From positions 1-64,000 of the forward strand of contig CANQZA010000004.1 of NCBI GenBank assembly GCA_947628175.1: a stretch of DNA of 64,000 nucleotides, written 5' to 3'. Shown here piece by piece: positions 1 to 9,551 of the stretch. The notes under the pieces are model-generated. The model saw only the letters and a program-made list of their open reading frames with translations, was not told the origin of the DNA and ran no database searches. The position numbers and the translations under genes are program-made. The stretch comes from an uncultured Clostridia bacterium. GTDB lineage: Bacteria > Bacillota > Clostridia > Oscillospirales > Acutalibacteraceae. How positions within the stretch are numbered: position 1 is the first letter of the stretch; the number at the start of each line of letters is the position of its first letter.

Positions 1-2956
1 CCGCAAGCATAGCGTCACCTATTTCAAAAGTGTCGCTTTCCACACCGTCAATATAAATTTTCCATCCCTTGTCATAAGGAATTGAAGTATAAAGATAAGA
101 GTTGCCCTCAGATTTAATGGTTCCGCTTATCCTTGTATCGCTGTGTGAGGTGACATTAAGAGAAGATAATGACAATTTGTTGTAGCAGCTATCCAAAACA
201 TTTTTATCAAGACTGTACACATAAAAATCCATATATGACTCGTTTGTTTCCGAATTGCCGGCATCAATCGTGACGGTTATTTTGTCAGATGTGTCATGAT
301 AACCTATATCCAATATATACGGTTCTTCAATGGACTGAGTATGTGATGTGATTTTGTTTGAATTAACCTCAATGCTTTTTATATCAGGCGATGATGCGTA
401 AATATAGACATTACCGCTTTGCGCAGGGGAGAATGACACATCAACTTTTGCGTAAGTTGAGTCTTCATTAATCTTGTTGAACCAGTAGGTTCCGTTTTGG
501 GTTATGCTCTCACCGTCAAGCCCGTCGTATTCCGTTCCTGTATATTCAACCTCTTTGAAAAGACCTGAATATCCGCAGGCAAGGGACATAAAATCATTCT
601 GAATCTTAAATGGATTTCCTTCCTCGGTTTCCCAGTTCTTTATGTTCTGATTCACGCAATAAGCAATAGGCAGATAATACTTATTCTGATAAATATTTGT
701 TTTTTTGTCAGAGGTGGTGTATTCAAAACTGTACAGATTGTCACTCGGTGTAAGGCTCACATCGGTCTGTAAAAGATATTTGATATTAAACATCATATTA
801 TAGACCGGCGTCTGCGTATTATAGGTATAGCTGTTTATTCTGTTGCCGAACATACCAAGACTGTATTGAAGCTGTGAATAGTTTTCATAAGCCATTGAGG
901 AAAAAACGGATATTCCGTTATAGCCGTAATAGGAAGGATCCATACGCGTTTCCAGGTAGCACAGCTCGCTTCTGTAAAAATCCTTGTCCTTTTTGTCAAT
1001 ATAATCTATTGCTTCTTTGTAGCTCTGATAGTTGACTTTATATGAGTCGTTATCCTGAGTTACAAGAAAGGAAGTTGTATCAGAGCAGATGACCTCACAA
1101 AAGGAAAATACAACAATCATTGCCGAAATAAGCGTTTTGCCAAGCTTTCCCTTTCTCGAAAGATAGAGAAAACCTGTCCATATTATTACAAAAATGATAC
1201 TTACAAAAATTGTACCGTCTGACATTTTTTCGGTAGACATTTTCTGCGCAATGCATATAAAAAAGATCCACGCCATTCCGACATAACATATATCCTTGAT
1301 TTCAACGGCTTTGATATTGATAATGCTCTTAAAGGCAATTACCAGCAGTATGAACGAATACATAAATGAAAATCTGAACGGCAGATCATTGGGAAAGTGG
1401 AGCGCGTGCCAAACAAAGTTAAATATGTTGTTATCGAAGCTCACAAGGAAAAACAGCAGCATTATGATATATACTGCCTTTTCCTTAAATCTGATTTTTT
1501 TATTGATTACAAACATAGGCAGCAGCAAAAGAGTTATAATTCCCGAATATACATTTGGTAGAACATCATTACCGCTGCTTCGTATCGTTTCCTCAAGATT
1601 TGCAAAATGTGATGTCAAAAAGTCAAATATATCAAAATAGATTTCAAACGAGGTCGGAAATGCGTCTGATGTTGCAGAGGAGGATTTAAGAATAAGGAAT
1701 ATCGGTATCAGCTCAAAGGCGCATAAAGCGGCGCAAAAAGCAGAAGCCGAGGCAAAAATTACCCCTCTGTTAAAAAATTTATTGTTCATCAGTGCTTTAA
1801 ATGAATATTTTTTACGGTATGCAGCCGTTGTATTAATTTTATCAGAAAATGATGACGAAATGGCATAATATCCTATAAAGTAAACAATAGAAAAAATACA
1901 TGCCATAAATCCCATATAATAGCTTGAAAAGAATAAAACGGCAAGCGACAGAATATAAGTTCCCGGTCTGCCCCTGTTAATTATGCGTTCAATTCCAAGC
2001 GCAATAAGAGGCAGAAGAATCATACCGTCAATCCACATTACATTCCAATAATATGCAAGAAAATATGCACAGAATCCATATAAAACACCGAAAGCGCAGG
2101 AGGTATAGGAGTGATTGTTAAGTGAATGCTTAATATAATAGCAAAAACTTCCCGCGGACAAAATACCCTTTACCGAAATGATAAATGTTATTGCAAGGGA
2201 AATATCTTCCTTGTTGAAAAAGAAAATCAAAGCGGACAAAGGACTTGACAGATAGTTGAAATAATTTCCTAAAAAGCTGCTTCCGCCGCCTGTCTGCCAT
2301 GAGTAAAAAAAGCTTTGATGGTTGATAACCCTGTCATAAAGCTCTGCAAAAAGAGGACCGTACTGATGATATAAATCCATTCTCATCAGTGTTAAATCAC
2401 CAAAGGGAAATACCTGAAATATAATAAAAATCACTGCAAGGCAGAGTATTGAAACGCCCATTGAAGCGAATATAAATCTGTTGCTGAAAAAAAGAATGTA
2501 TATTTTTGAATATTTGATTTCCTTTGCCTCGTAGGAACAATCAAACATAATCATTCTTGCAAAAAAGTAGTTGAAGAAAAATACAGTAACTATTGTTGCG
2601 ATCCAGACAAAATAAGGCGTCATATCAAGTGTTTTGAAAAATAATGTATCAAATATTTTATAAAAACCATAATCAACAGCCGTTCTGAACACAAGCATTG
2701 CAAGCTGCTTAAATATTGAAGAAGAAACCTTTTTTCTGAAAACAAAACGCCTCTCAAGCAGATAGGACAGACATGACGATATGATAAACCCAACTGTAAT
2801 GCTTATTGGTGCGGATAAGGAAAAAGCCAGCTTTAAAAACTGCTTGATGGCAAAGAAAACCGTTATGCAGAAAAGAGCAGTAACGGAGTAGCTGACAGTT
2901 TCTCCGTTGATTATTTTATTTGTAGTTATGTCCTTGTTATTTGCAATATTTAACAT
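1..2956 (-). CDS. YfhO-family membrane protein with N-terminal GtrA-like domain (C-terminus truncated by window edge)
   Basis: Not in the supplied ORF track because it runs off the left edge. I translated the reverse strand from ATG at 2956 (AGGTGATTAG upstream): MLNIANNKDITTNKIINGETVSYSVTALFCITVFFAIKQ...YLLERRFVF... (GtrA-like, 4 TM), then YfhO-like ...FPFGDLTLMRMDLYHQYGPLFAELYDRV...SWQTGGGSSFLGNYFNYLSSPLS...YYWNVMWIDGMILLPLIALGIER..., ending ...SIPYDKGWKIYIDGVESDTFEIGDAMLA. Confidence 0.85.
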   Translation of the reverse strand, partial: MLNIANNKDITTNKIINGETVSYSVTALFCITVFFAIKQFLKLAFSLSAPISITVGFIISSCLSYLLERRFVFRKKVSSSIFKQLAMLVFRTAVDYGFYKIFDTLFFKTLDMTPYFVWIATIVTVFFFNYFFARMIMFDCSYEAKEIKYSKIYILFFSNRFIFASMGVSILCLAVIFIIFQVFPFGDLTLMRMDLYHQYGPLFAELYDRVINHQSFFYSWQTGGGSSFLGNYFNYLSSPLSALIFFFNKEDISLAITFIISVKGILSAGSFCYYIKHSLNNHSYTSCAFGVLYGFCAYFLAYYWNVMWIDGMILLPLIALGIERIINRGRPGTYILSLAVLFFSSYYMGFMACIFSIVYFIGYYAISSSFSDKINTTAAYRKKYSFKALMNNKFFNRGVIFASASAFCAALCAFELIPIFLILKSSSATSDAFPTSFEIYFDIFDFLTSHFANLEETIRSSGNDVLPNVYSGIITLLLLPMFVINKKIRFKEKAVYIIMLLFFLVSFDNNIFNFVWHALHFPNDLPFRFSFMYSFILLVIAFKSIINIKAVEIKDICYVGMAWIFFICIAQKMSTEKMSDGTIFVSIIFVIIWTGFLYLSRKGKLGKTLISAMIVVFSFCEVICSDTTSFLVTQDNDSYKVNYQSYKEAIDYIDKKDKDFYRSELCYLETRMDPSYYGYNGISVFSSMAYENYSQLQYSLGMFGNRINSYTYNTQTPVYNMMFNIKYLLQTDVSLTPSDNLYSFEYTTSDKKTNIYQNKYYLPIAYCVNQNIKNWETEEGNPFKIQNDFMSLACGYSGLFKEVEYTGTEYDGLDGESITQNGTYWFNKINEDSTYAKVDVSFSPAQSGNVYIYASSPDIKSIEVNSNKITSHTQSIEEPYILDIGYHDTSDKITVTIDAGNSETNESYMDFYVYSLDKNVLDSCYNKLSLSSLNVTSHSDTRISGTIKSEGNSYLYTSIPYDKGWKIYIDGVESDTFEIGDAMLA

Positions 2957-3076
2957 CTAATCACCTAAATATTATATCTTAGTAAATAATAACATAATAT
3001 CCCAATATCTTCAACCTCAATATTTTTTATGTGATAAAAGCCGATGGTGTCGCATAGTATTAACCGAGGTGATATA

Positions 3077-4051
3077 TTGGACAATTTATCATACATTATA
3101 TCCGTTATGCCCAATGAACTCAAAGAGATTTTTCAATCGCTTGAAAGACAGGCGCTTTCTGCCATAACTGAAATCAGAATCAGAAAAGGAAAGCCGGTCA
3201 TTCTATATCTTCATAATAAACCTTATTTTATCAGCAGATACGGAAAGCTGATCAATCATTACGCTCCCTCGTCCGTAATAATGGATGAAAGAGAATTTGA
3301 TAATCTTACAGATCGACTGTGCAATAACTCCTATCACACAAAAATGAGTTCAATGATAAACGGTTACATAACGACCAAATACGGCTCAAGAATAGGAATT
3401 TCCTCAACGGCTGTAAATACGGATAACCAAATTACTTCCATTAAAGACATTACCTCCCTGAATATCAGAATTGCGAAGGAAGTCATCAATTGTTCACGGC
3501 AGATACTGAATATGCTCTATGTCGGTACAACACCGAGCATTATTGTCGCCGGTCCTCCCTCAAGCGGTAAAACCTCGGTACTGCGAGACTGCGCAAGACT
3601 TTTATCATCAGGCTTTTCGGGAGAATACAGAAAAATAAGCATCATTGACGAGAGAAGCGAGATTGCCTCTGGCTTTGATGTAGGAATCAATACGGATGTA
3701 CTGAACGGATTTGGTAAGGCAAAGGGTATTGAAATTGCGGTTAGGACATTGTCTCCGGATATAATAATCTGTGATGAGATAGGCAATGCAGAGGAACTTG
3801 ACTCAATTAAATTCGGATTTTCAAGCGGTATATCCTTTATCGTATCCGTTCATGCCAAAACGCAGCATGACCTGATAAGAAGAAGCATAATCAGAGAACT
3901 GATTGAAGCGGAGGAATTCGATTATATAATCCTTTTAAAAGACTATACCAACGAATTTGATATCATTGATATTTCGGAGGCAGGAATTGAAAACAGCGGG
4001 AATGATAATGATAATCCTTTTTTCCTTCTCCCTTGGAATGATGGCTGCTAA
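3077..4051 (+). CDS. spoIIIAA: Stage III sporulation protein AA (ATPase)
   Basis: Walker A GPPSSGKTS, Walker B-like DIIICDEIGN; first gene of the spoIIIA operon. Likely TTG start at 3077 behind GAGGTG (ORF track starts at 3044). Confidence 0.93.
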   Translation: MDNLSYIISVMPNELKEIFQSLERQALSAITEIRIRKGKPVILYLHNKPYFISRYGKLINHYAPSSVIMDEREFDNLTDRLCNNSYHTKMSSMINGYITTKYGSRIGISSTAVNTDNQITSIKDITSLNIRIAKEVINCSRQILNMLYVGTTPSIIVAGPPSSGKTSVLRDCARLLSSGFSGEYRKISIIDERSEIASGFDVGINTDVLNGFGKAKGIEIAVRTLSPDIIICDEIGNAEELDSIKFGFSSGISFIVSVHAKTQHDLIRRSIIRELIEAEEFDYIILLKDYTNEFDIIDISEAGIENSGNDNDNPFFLLPWNDGC

Positions 4052-4430
4052 ATACAGAAAATATCAGATTGACTATGCTGATGCGGTCCTATATATGGGA
4101 GAAAAGATTTTACTGATGCTCAATACAACATCTCCTGAAACTGATGAGATAATAAGGCGTCTTAAAGATGACGAGAGACTTTGTGAAATTGATTTTGATA
4201 ACGGGTTTATCTCGTCACCTCTTGATAAAAGAGAAAACACAATGCTAAAAGAGTTATTTGAAATACTCGGAAAATATGACATTAAAAGTCAAGTAAATTA
4301 CATAAATGAATTTATCGGATTTTTTAAGCTATCGAGACAGCGGTATGAGGAGTACTACAGCAGTCACTATAAACTGTATCTTGTTTTCGGATTGTTTTCC
4401 GGAGTACTCGTATGTATTTTGCTGATGTAG
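4002..4430 (+). CDS. spoIIIAB: Stage III sporulation protein AB
   Basis: Position and size in spoIIIA operon; LGMMAAKYRKYQ...; internal ATG at 4002 preferred over 3957. Confidence 0.85.
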   Translation: MIMIILFSFSLGMMAAKYRKYQIDYADAVLYMGEKILLMLNTTSPETDEIIRRLKDDERLCEIDFDNGFISSPLDKRENTMLKELFEILGKYDIKSQVNYINEFIGFFKLSRQRYEEYYSSHYKLYLVFGLFSGVLVCILLM

Positions 4431-4438
4431 GTGAAAAA

Positions 4439-4633
4439 ATGGAAGTTGATTTTATTTTTAAAATTGCCGCCATAGGAATCATAGTAGCAGTTTTAAATAC
4501 TGTTTTAATACGAAGCGGAAGAGAAGAACAGGCAATGCTTACAACTTTAGCGGGCGTTATCGTGGTACTGATGATGCTGATTCCCGAAATAAGCGACCTG
4601 TTCTCCACCGTGAAATCGTTGTTTGAATTATGA
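4439..4633 (+). CDS. spoIIIAC: Stage III sporulation protein AC
   Basis: MEVDFIFKIAAIGIIVAVLNTVL..., 64 aa membrane protein, operon position. Confidence 0.92.
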   Translation: MEVDFIFKIAAIGIIVAVLNTVLIRSGREEQAMLTTLAGVIVVLMMLIPEISDLFSTVKSLFEL

Positions 4634-5010
4634 TTAAAATAGCAGGAATCGTAATCATTTCACTTGTTCTTACCGTTTTTCTAAAGGGCGCAAGCAAGGA
4701 AATCGCAATATTTATAACAATAGCGGCGACTGTTGTGCTTTTAGCGGTTGTTTCAGGTGAGATGAAGGAAATATCTCAAACACTCTTGGATCTTTCTTCA
4801 AATATTGATAACGGGAAATCTTATATTGAGCTTTTGATTAAGATACTCGGAATATCTCTTTTGTCACAGTTTGTAAGTGATTTGTGCAGAGACTGCGGTG
4901 AAAATGCACTCGCTTCACAGTCTGAAACGGTATCAAAGGTTATTATTCTTATAATGATTATCCCTTTGTTTGAATCAGTAATTAATATTGTGTCTGGATT
5001 GTTGAAATGA
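4630..5010 (+). CDS. spoIIIAD: Stage III sporulation protein AD
   Basis: MIKIAGIVIISLVLTVFLKG..., operon position. Confidence 0.92.
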   Translation: MIKIAGIVIISLVLTVFLKGASKEIAIFITIAATVVLLAVVSGEMKEISQTLLDLSSNIDNGKSYIELLIKILGISLLSQFVSDLCRDCGENALASQSETVSKVIILIMIIPLFESVINIVSGLLK

Positions 5011-6128
5011 AAAGAATTATACTCATTTTATTATTGTTGATTTTAATGCTGTTCATTCCATTTTACTGTTATGCTGATGAATATGAGAACTATCTTGATG
5101 CATTTGATTTGAGCTCATTTGATTCGTTAGACAGTGATACAAAAGAGTTTCTTGACGAGCTTGGAGTATCGGATTTTAGCTATGAAAGTATAACCGATAT
5201 ATCCATTGCGGATGTAGGAAAATACATAATGTCCGTGTTCAGTAAAAGTGCGAAGGGGCCTGTCCGATCCGGAATAACGGTAATCGTATTTGTATTGCTT
5301 TCATCCTTTTTTCAGTCGTTTAATTCCGAAATATCAAAAAGTGATATTGTGTCACTTTTTTCAACAACATCAAACCTGATTATATCTGTTTTTCTGATCA
5401 CAAGGCTTACAGACTGTTTTGGGCTTTGCTGCTCAACAATAAAAATCTGCTCCGATTTTGCATTTGCTTTTTTTCCTGCATTCTGCATTATTGTGTCCAC
5501 TTCCGGAGGAGCGGTAACATCGTTTTCAACCAACACAATGCTTTTGATACTTGCGCAGGGACTCAACTATATTTCACAGGTAGTATTTATTCCGATAACA
5601 AACTGCTTTCTGGCACTTGGCATATGCTCGGGTATAAGAAGAGAGTTAAATCTTTCGGGTATCATTTCAATGCTCAAAAAAGTCATAACAACCTTTATAT
5701 CCACCTTATCAGCCATTTTTGTTTCTATACTGTCTGTAAAAACCGCCGTTGCATCAAGAGCAGACGCACTCGGACTCAGATCGGTAAGATTTGCGATTAA
5801 TTCGGTAGTACCTGTAATAGGAAGCTCAATAAGCGAGGGATTGCTCTCTATTCAAAGCTATTCAAGCCTGATAAAAACAAGTGTCGGCGTAGTCGGCATA
5901 CTTGCCGTTGTATCGATATTCTTGCCTGCAATTGTTGAAATAAACATATGGCGTGCGGTACTTGCGCTATCGGGATTATGCAGCGAGGTTTTCGGCGACA
6001 GTGCCTCACGCAACGCAATAAAAACATTCAAGGATACACTGCTCATTATAGATGTAATACTAATTTTAACAATGGTCACAACTATTATTTCCATAGGAAT
6101 TTTAGTTGCCGCGAAAACAGCAGGATAA
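5007..6128 (+). CDS. spoIIIAE: Stage III sporulation protein AE
   Basis: 373 aa polytopic membrane protein, operon position, ATGA overlap with AD. Confidence 0.92.
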   Translation: MKRIILILLLLILMLFIPFYCYADEYENYLDAFDLSSFDSLDSDTKEFLDELGVSDFSYESITDISIADVGKYIMSVFSKSAKGPVRSGITVIVFVLLSSFFQSFNSEISKSDIVSLFSTTSNLIISVFLITRLTDCFGLCCSTIKICSDFAFAFFPAFCIIVSTSGGAVTSFSTNTMLLILAQGLNYISQVVFIPITNCFLALGICSGIRRELNLSGIISMLKKVITTFISTLSAIFVSILSVKTAVASRADALGLRSVRFAINSVVPVIGSSISEGLLSIQSYSSLIKTSVGVVGILAVVSIFLPAIVEINIWRAVLALSGLCSEVFGDSASRNAIKTFKDTLLIIDVILILTMVTTIISIGILVAAKTAG

Positions 6129-6130
6129 TT

Positions 6131-6568
6131 ATGGATTTTATAAAAGAATGGACATATACGATTTGTATAACTTTAATCATCTCAATTTTCTTTTCAATCC
6201 TTACTCCTAAGGGGAATATGGGAAAATTCTACAAAATGATACTGTCGGTTTTTATTTTCCTTTCCTTTATTCTTCCCCTTGCAGATACGGATATAGATAT
6301 TTCCTTTCCGAGCATTGATATTGTTGAGCAGCAGGATTCCCAGAAGCAGGCATATGAGGGCACGATTAACGCTAATGTAAATCGTACGCTGACAGAGGGC
6401 GGTTATGACGGTTGCCGTGTTGAAAGTGATATTATTGTAAAAGACAATGAAATAAAAATACAGGCGCTTAAAGTTTATACGCCTGACGGATATGATAAAG
6501 AGCAGATCCATCATTACATATTTGATAAGCTGGGAATTGTTGCAGAGGTGTATAAAATTGGAGAGTAA
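6131..6568 (+). CDS. spoIIIAF: Stage III sporulation protein AF
   Basis: MDFIKEWTYTICITLIISIFFSILTPKGNMGKFYKMILSVFIFLSF; start ATG 6131 (ORF track over-extended to 5948). Confidence 0.88.
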   Translation: MDFIKEWTYTICITLIISIFFSILTPKGNMGKFYKMILSVFIFLSFILPLADTDIDISFPSIDIVEQQDSQKQAYEGTINANVNRTLTEGGYDGCRVESDIIVKDNEIKIQALKVYTPDGYDKEQIHHYIFDKLGIVAEVYKIGE

Positions 6569-7088
6569 AATAAAAGATAACATCAAAAATTTTTTAAACA
6601 GAGAGGGAGTAAAAGTAAAAATTATATTCGCCGCCGGTCTGATTGGTATTGCACTTATTTTCGCGTCCGACATTATTTCAAAAAATACCCAAACGGATAC
6701 ACAGCAGATCGGAGAGAATGTTGATTACACACAATATGTTAATAATCTTGAGTCGAGGCTTGAGAATATTATTTCATCAATTGACGGAGTGGGGGAATGT
6801 GAAATAATGATAACACTTGAAAATTCAAGTGAAAGTGTATATGCAACCGATAATGAGAAAAAAAGCGACAGCGAATCAACAGACACGAAAGATCAATATG
6901 TTATCTATGATTCGCAGGATGGAGAAAAGCCTGTTTTAATTAAGGAAAATTTTCCCATAGTTCAGGGAGTTTCCGTTGTGTGCGGCGGTGGAGATAATAT
7001 TGAAATCAAAGAAAGAATTATCAACACGGTAACATCGTTATTCAATATTTCAACAAACAGAGTTTCTGTTTCAAAAATAAAATCATAA
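6558..7088 (+). CDS. spoIIIAG: Stage III sporulation protein AG
   Basis: VGECEIMITLENSSESVYATDNEK motif; likely TTG start at 6558 with GAGGTG 7 nt upstream. Confidence 0.88.
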   Translation: MESKIKDNIKNFLNREGVKVKIIFAAGLIGIALIFASDIISKNTQTDTQQIGENVDYTQYVNNLESRLENIISSIDGVGECEIMITLENSSESVYATDNEKKSDSESTDTKDQYVIYDSQDGEKPVLIKENFPIVQGVSVVCGGGDNIEIKERIINTVTSLFNISTNRVSVSKIKS

Positions 7089-7098
7089 AGGTGATAAA

Positions 7099-7707
7099 AT
7101 GAGTAAAAATAATAATGCAAAAGAAAAAAAAGTGAAGCCTGTTCTTACTGAAGAACAAATGAAAAAAAGAAAATCAAGACAGACAAAGGTTGCGATTTCC
7201 TGTTTTGTACTTCTTTTGGGAGTAGGCGTCATGGGCAATTGGTATTGGGAGAACAGCGATTTGTCAACAAAAATCAGTGCTGTTTCAACCGATAAGGAGA
7301 AGGTTCTGGGTGAGGCCACCTTTGTCGATGCCACCACGGAAGCGACTACTGAAAATGAATATTTTTCATCCGCACGGGTTGACCGTCAGACTGCAAGGGA
7401 CGAAAGTCTTGAAAAATTGCAGAAGGTAATTGATTCATCATCCGAAAATGATGCAGCCCGTAAGGAGGCAGCTAATAAAATCGCAAAAATATCGGATATA
7501 ATTGCGGCAGAGAACAAAATAGAGACACTTGTTACAGCAAAGGGCGTTAATAACTGCATAGCCGTTATTAACGATGAAGCAACAAAGGTTGATGTTATTG
7601 TTGATGTTGAAGAATTGAGTGATACCGTTATTTTGCAGATAAAAGAAATAGCCACGGCGCAGATAGGCTGCTCTTTTGAAGATGTGACAATAATTCAGTC
7701 AAATTAG
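7099..7707 (+). CDS. spoIIIAH: Stage III sporulation protein AH
   Basis: Single N-terminal TM and EscJ/YscJ-like C-terminal region; last gene of operon. Confidence 0.88.
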   Translation: MSKNNNAKEKKVKPVLTEEQMKKRKSRQTKVAISCFVLLLGVGVMGNWYWENSDLSTKISAVSTDKEKVLGEATFVDATTEATTENEYFSSARVDRQTARDESLEKLQKVIDSSSENDAARKEAANKIAKISDIIAAENKIETLVTAKGVNNCIAVINDEATKVDVIVDVEELSDTVILQIKEIATAQIGCSFEDVTIIQSN

Positions 7708-7763
7708 ACTTGTATATTTATAAGTCTTATGATACAATAGTTTAAAACCAAGGAGGTTTTATT

Positions 7764-8156
7764 ATGGAAATTTATTCTAAAAGCTCTATGGGTGAACTTG
7801 TTATCTCAGACGAAGTTTTGTCTTCAATAGCCGTGAATGCCGCTAAGGATGTTGATGGAGTATCATCATTTTTTAACAGACCTGTTGATGTTGTAAGCAC
7901 AATTAAAAAGGGGAGTTTCAAAGTGATGAGTCCCGTCCGCATTATTCAGGACGGTGATAATTTCAGTATGAGCATTTATATTAATCTTTCACCTGGTAAA
8001 AAATTCCAGAAGGTTGCAACAGAAGTTCAATCTGCCGTTAAGGAATCTGTGCAGAATATGACCGGAAAACTTGTGACCAAGGTTAATGTAATCGTGGCAG
8101 GCATTGATTTTGAGGAGTCGGCAGGCTCAAACGAACCTTGTGAAACTGAAGATTAA
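7764..8156 (+). CDS. Asp23/Gls24 family envelope stress protein
   Basis: GELVISDEVLSSIAVNAAKDVDGVSSF...; syntenic with yqhY upstream of nusB. Confidence 0.88.
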   Translation: MEIYSKSSMGELVISDEVLSSIAVNAAKDVDGVSSFFNRPVDVVSTIKKGSFKVMSPVRIIQDGDNFSMSIYINLSPGKKFQKVATEVQSAVKESVQNMTGKLVTKVNVIVAGIDFEESAGSNEPCETED

Positions 8157-8161
8157 AAATT

Positions 8162-8191
8162 GCCGGCAAAATTATATTTGTCGGCTTTTTG
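8162..8191 (+). terminator. Rho-independent terminator after Asp23 gene
   Basis: GCCGGCAAA-attata-TTTGTCGGC (one G-U pair) followed by TTTTT. Confidence 0.75.
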
Positions 8192-8211
8192 TTTGGGAGT
8201 TTGATGTTTAA

Positions 8212-8601
8212 ATGAAAAGAAGTGAAATGAGAGAGCAGGCATTTTTCCTTGCTTTTGAAAGTTTGTTTGATACAAATGAGGACATTAATGAATTGATAGA
8301 ATTGTATTCTGAAAATGTTACGCCTGTATGTCAATATGCCAAGGATGTATTTGCCGGTATCAACTGTAACAGGGACGAGTTGAGCAGCGTTATTTCCGAT
8401 TATTCCAAATCCTGGAAAATATCGAGAATTCCAAAGGTTACACTCGCTGTTCTCTATGTTGCGATATATGAAATAAGATATATAGACACTGTTCCTAACA
8501 GCGTTGCCATAAACGAAGCTGTTGAGCTTGCGAAAAAGTACGCCACAAATGATGATGCTTCTTATGTCAATGGTATTCTCGGAGCAATCGTGAGAGGTTA
8601 A
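8212..8601 (+). CDS. nusB: Transcription antitermination factor NusB
   Basis: MKRSEMREQAFFLAFESLF...NEAVELAKKYATNDDASYVNGILGAI. Confidence 0.94.
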   Translation: MKRSEMREQAFFLAFESLFDTNEDINELIELYSENVTPVCQYAKDVFAGINCNRDELSSVISDYSKSWKISRIPKVTLAVLYVAIYEIRYIDTVPNSVAINEAVELAKKYATNDDASYVNGILGAIVRG

Positions 8602-9551
8602 TGTGTATGTATCTCGGCTTTGATACAAGCAATTACACGACATCAGTCGCTGCATTTGACGGTGAAAATGTTATTCAATTCAAAAAATTGCTTAAAGTAA
8701 AAAAGGGAGAGAAAGGATTACGGCAGAGCGATGCTGTTTTTCAGCACACGGTAAATATGCCTGAGCTTGTCAATAAGATTAAGCCCTTTGTTGATACTAT
8801 TGACGGCATAGGCGTCAGCAGCCGTCCTCGTAATGTGGACGGCAGCTATATGCCCTGCTTTCTTGTCGGATTAAATACGGCGAATGTGATTTGTGCTTTT
8901 TCAAAAGCGCCGCTTCATAAAATCTCTCATCAGACAAATCATATTCTCGCGGCTCTGTATTCGGTTAAACGGCTGAATCTTATAAATGAAAGATTTATTG
9001 CCTTTCATATCAGCGGAGGTACTACGGAAGCGCTGCTGGTTGCGCCGGATAAAGAGAAGCTGATTAAAGCAGAATTCATTGCACACAGTACGGATTTAAA
9101 AGCAGGACAAGCTGTTGACAGAGCCGGGGTGATGCTTGGTCTTGATTTTCCCTGTGGAGCCGCTCTTGACAGCCTTTCTTTGAAATCCGAAACGAATTTC
9201 AAAATACATCCAGCAATGAACGGCTGCAACTGTTCTCTCTCCGGTGTGGAAAATATGGCGCTTAAAATGAAAGCGGATGGTGCTTCACCGCCTGATATTG
9301 CAAAATTTGTAATATCATACATATCGCTTTCCATTGAAAAAATGACTGAAAGAATCATTGAAAAGTACGGCGATTTACCTCTTGTCTATGCAGGCGGTGT
9401 AATGTCGAACACAATCATCAAAAACAATATTAAAAATAGGTTTAATGCATATTTTGCAGAAAGCGTGTTTAGTTGTGACAATGCCGCGGGCGATGCAATT
9501 TATGCATACTTGAAAGATAGAAATGACAGTACTTACAGTATCACAGGTTAA
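8601..9551 (+). CDS. Peptidase M22 / TsaD-like paralog (ASKHA fold)
   Basis: YLGFDTSNYTTSVA, HxxxH (HQTNH), FHISGGTTEALLV, YAGGVMSN; between nusB and xseA. Confidence 0.82.
   Translation: MCMYLGFDTSNYTTSVAAFDGENVIQFKKLLKVKKGEKGLRQSDAVFQHTVNMPELVNKIKPFVDTIDGIGVSSRPRNVDGSYMPCFLVGLNTANVICAFSKAPLHKISHQTNHILAALYSVKRLNLINERFIAFHISGGTTEALLVAPDKEKLIKAEFIAHSTDLKAGQAVDRAGVMLGLDFPCGAALDSLSLKSETNFKIHPAMNGCNCSLSGVENMALKMKADGASPPDIAKFVISYISLSIEKMTERIIEKYGDLPLVYAGGVMSNTIIKNNIKNRFNAYFAESVFSCDNAAGDAIYAYLKDRNDSTYSITG

Noticed and set aside
1095-1640. ORFs 1095-1289 (-) and 1296-1640 (+) offered as genes at the left edge
   Set aside because: Both overlap the continuous YfhO-GtrA reading frame on the minus strand in other frames.
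5426-5800. 124-aa plus-strand ORF inside spoIIIAE
   Set aside because: Out-of-frame overlap within a confidently identified gene.
6194-6673. 159-aa minus-strand ORF
   Set aside because: Antisense to spoIIIAF/AG; no coding signature.
8083-8655. 190-aa minus-strand ORF
   Set aside because: Antisense to nusB and its flanks, crossing a terminator hairpin; low-complexity Cys/Ile/Tyr-rich translation.
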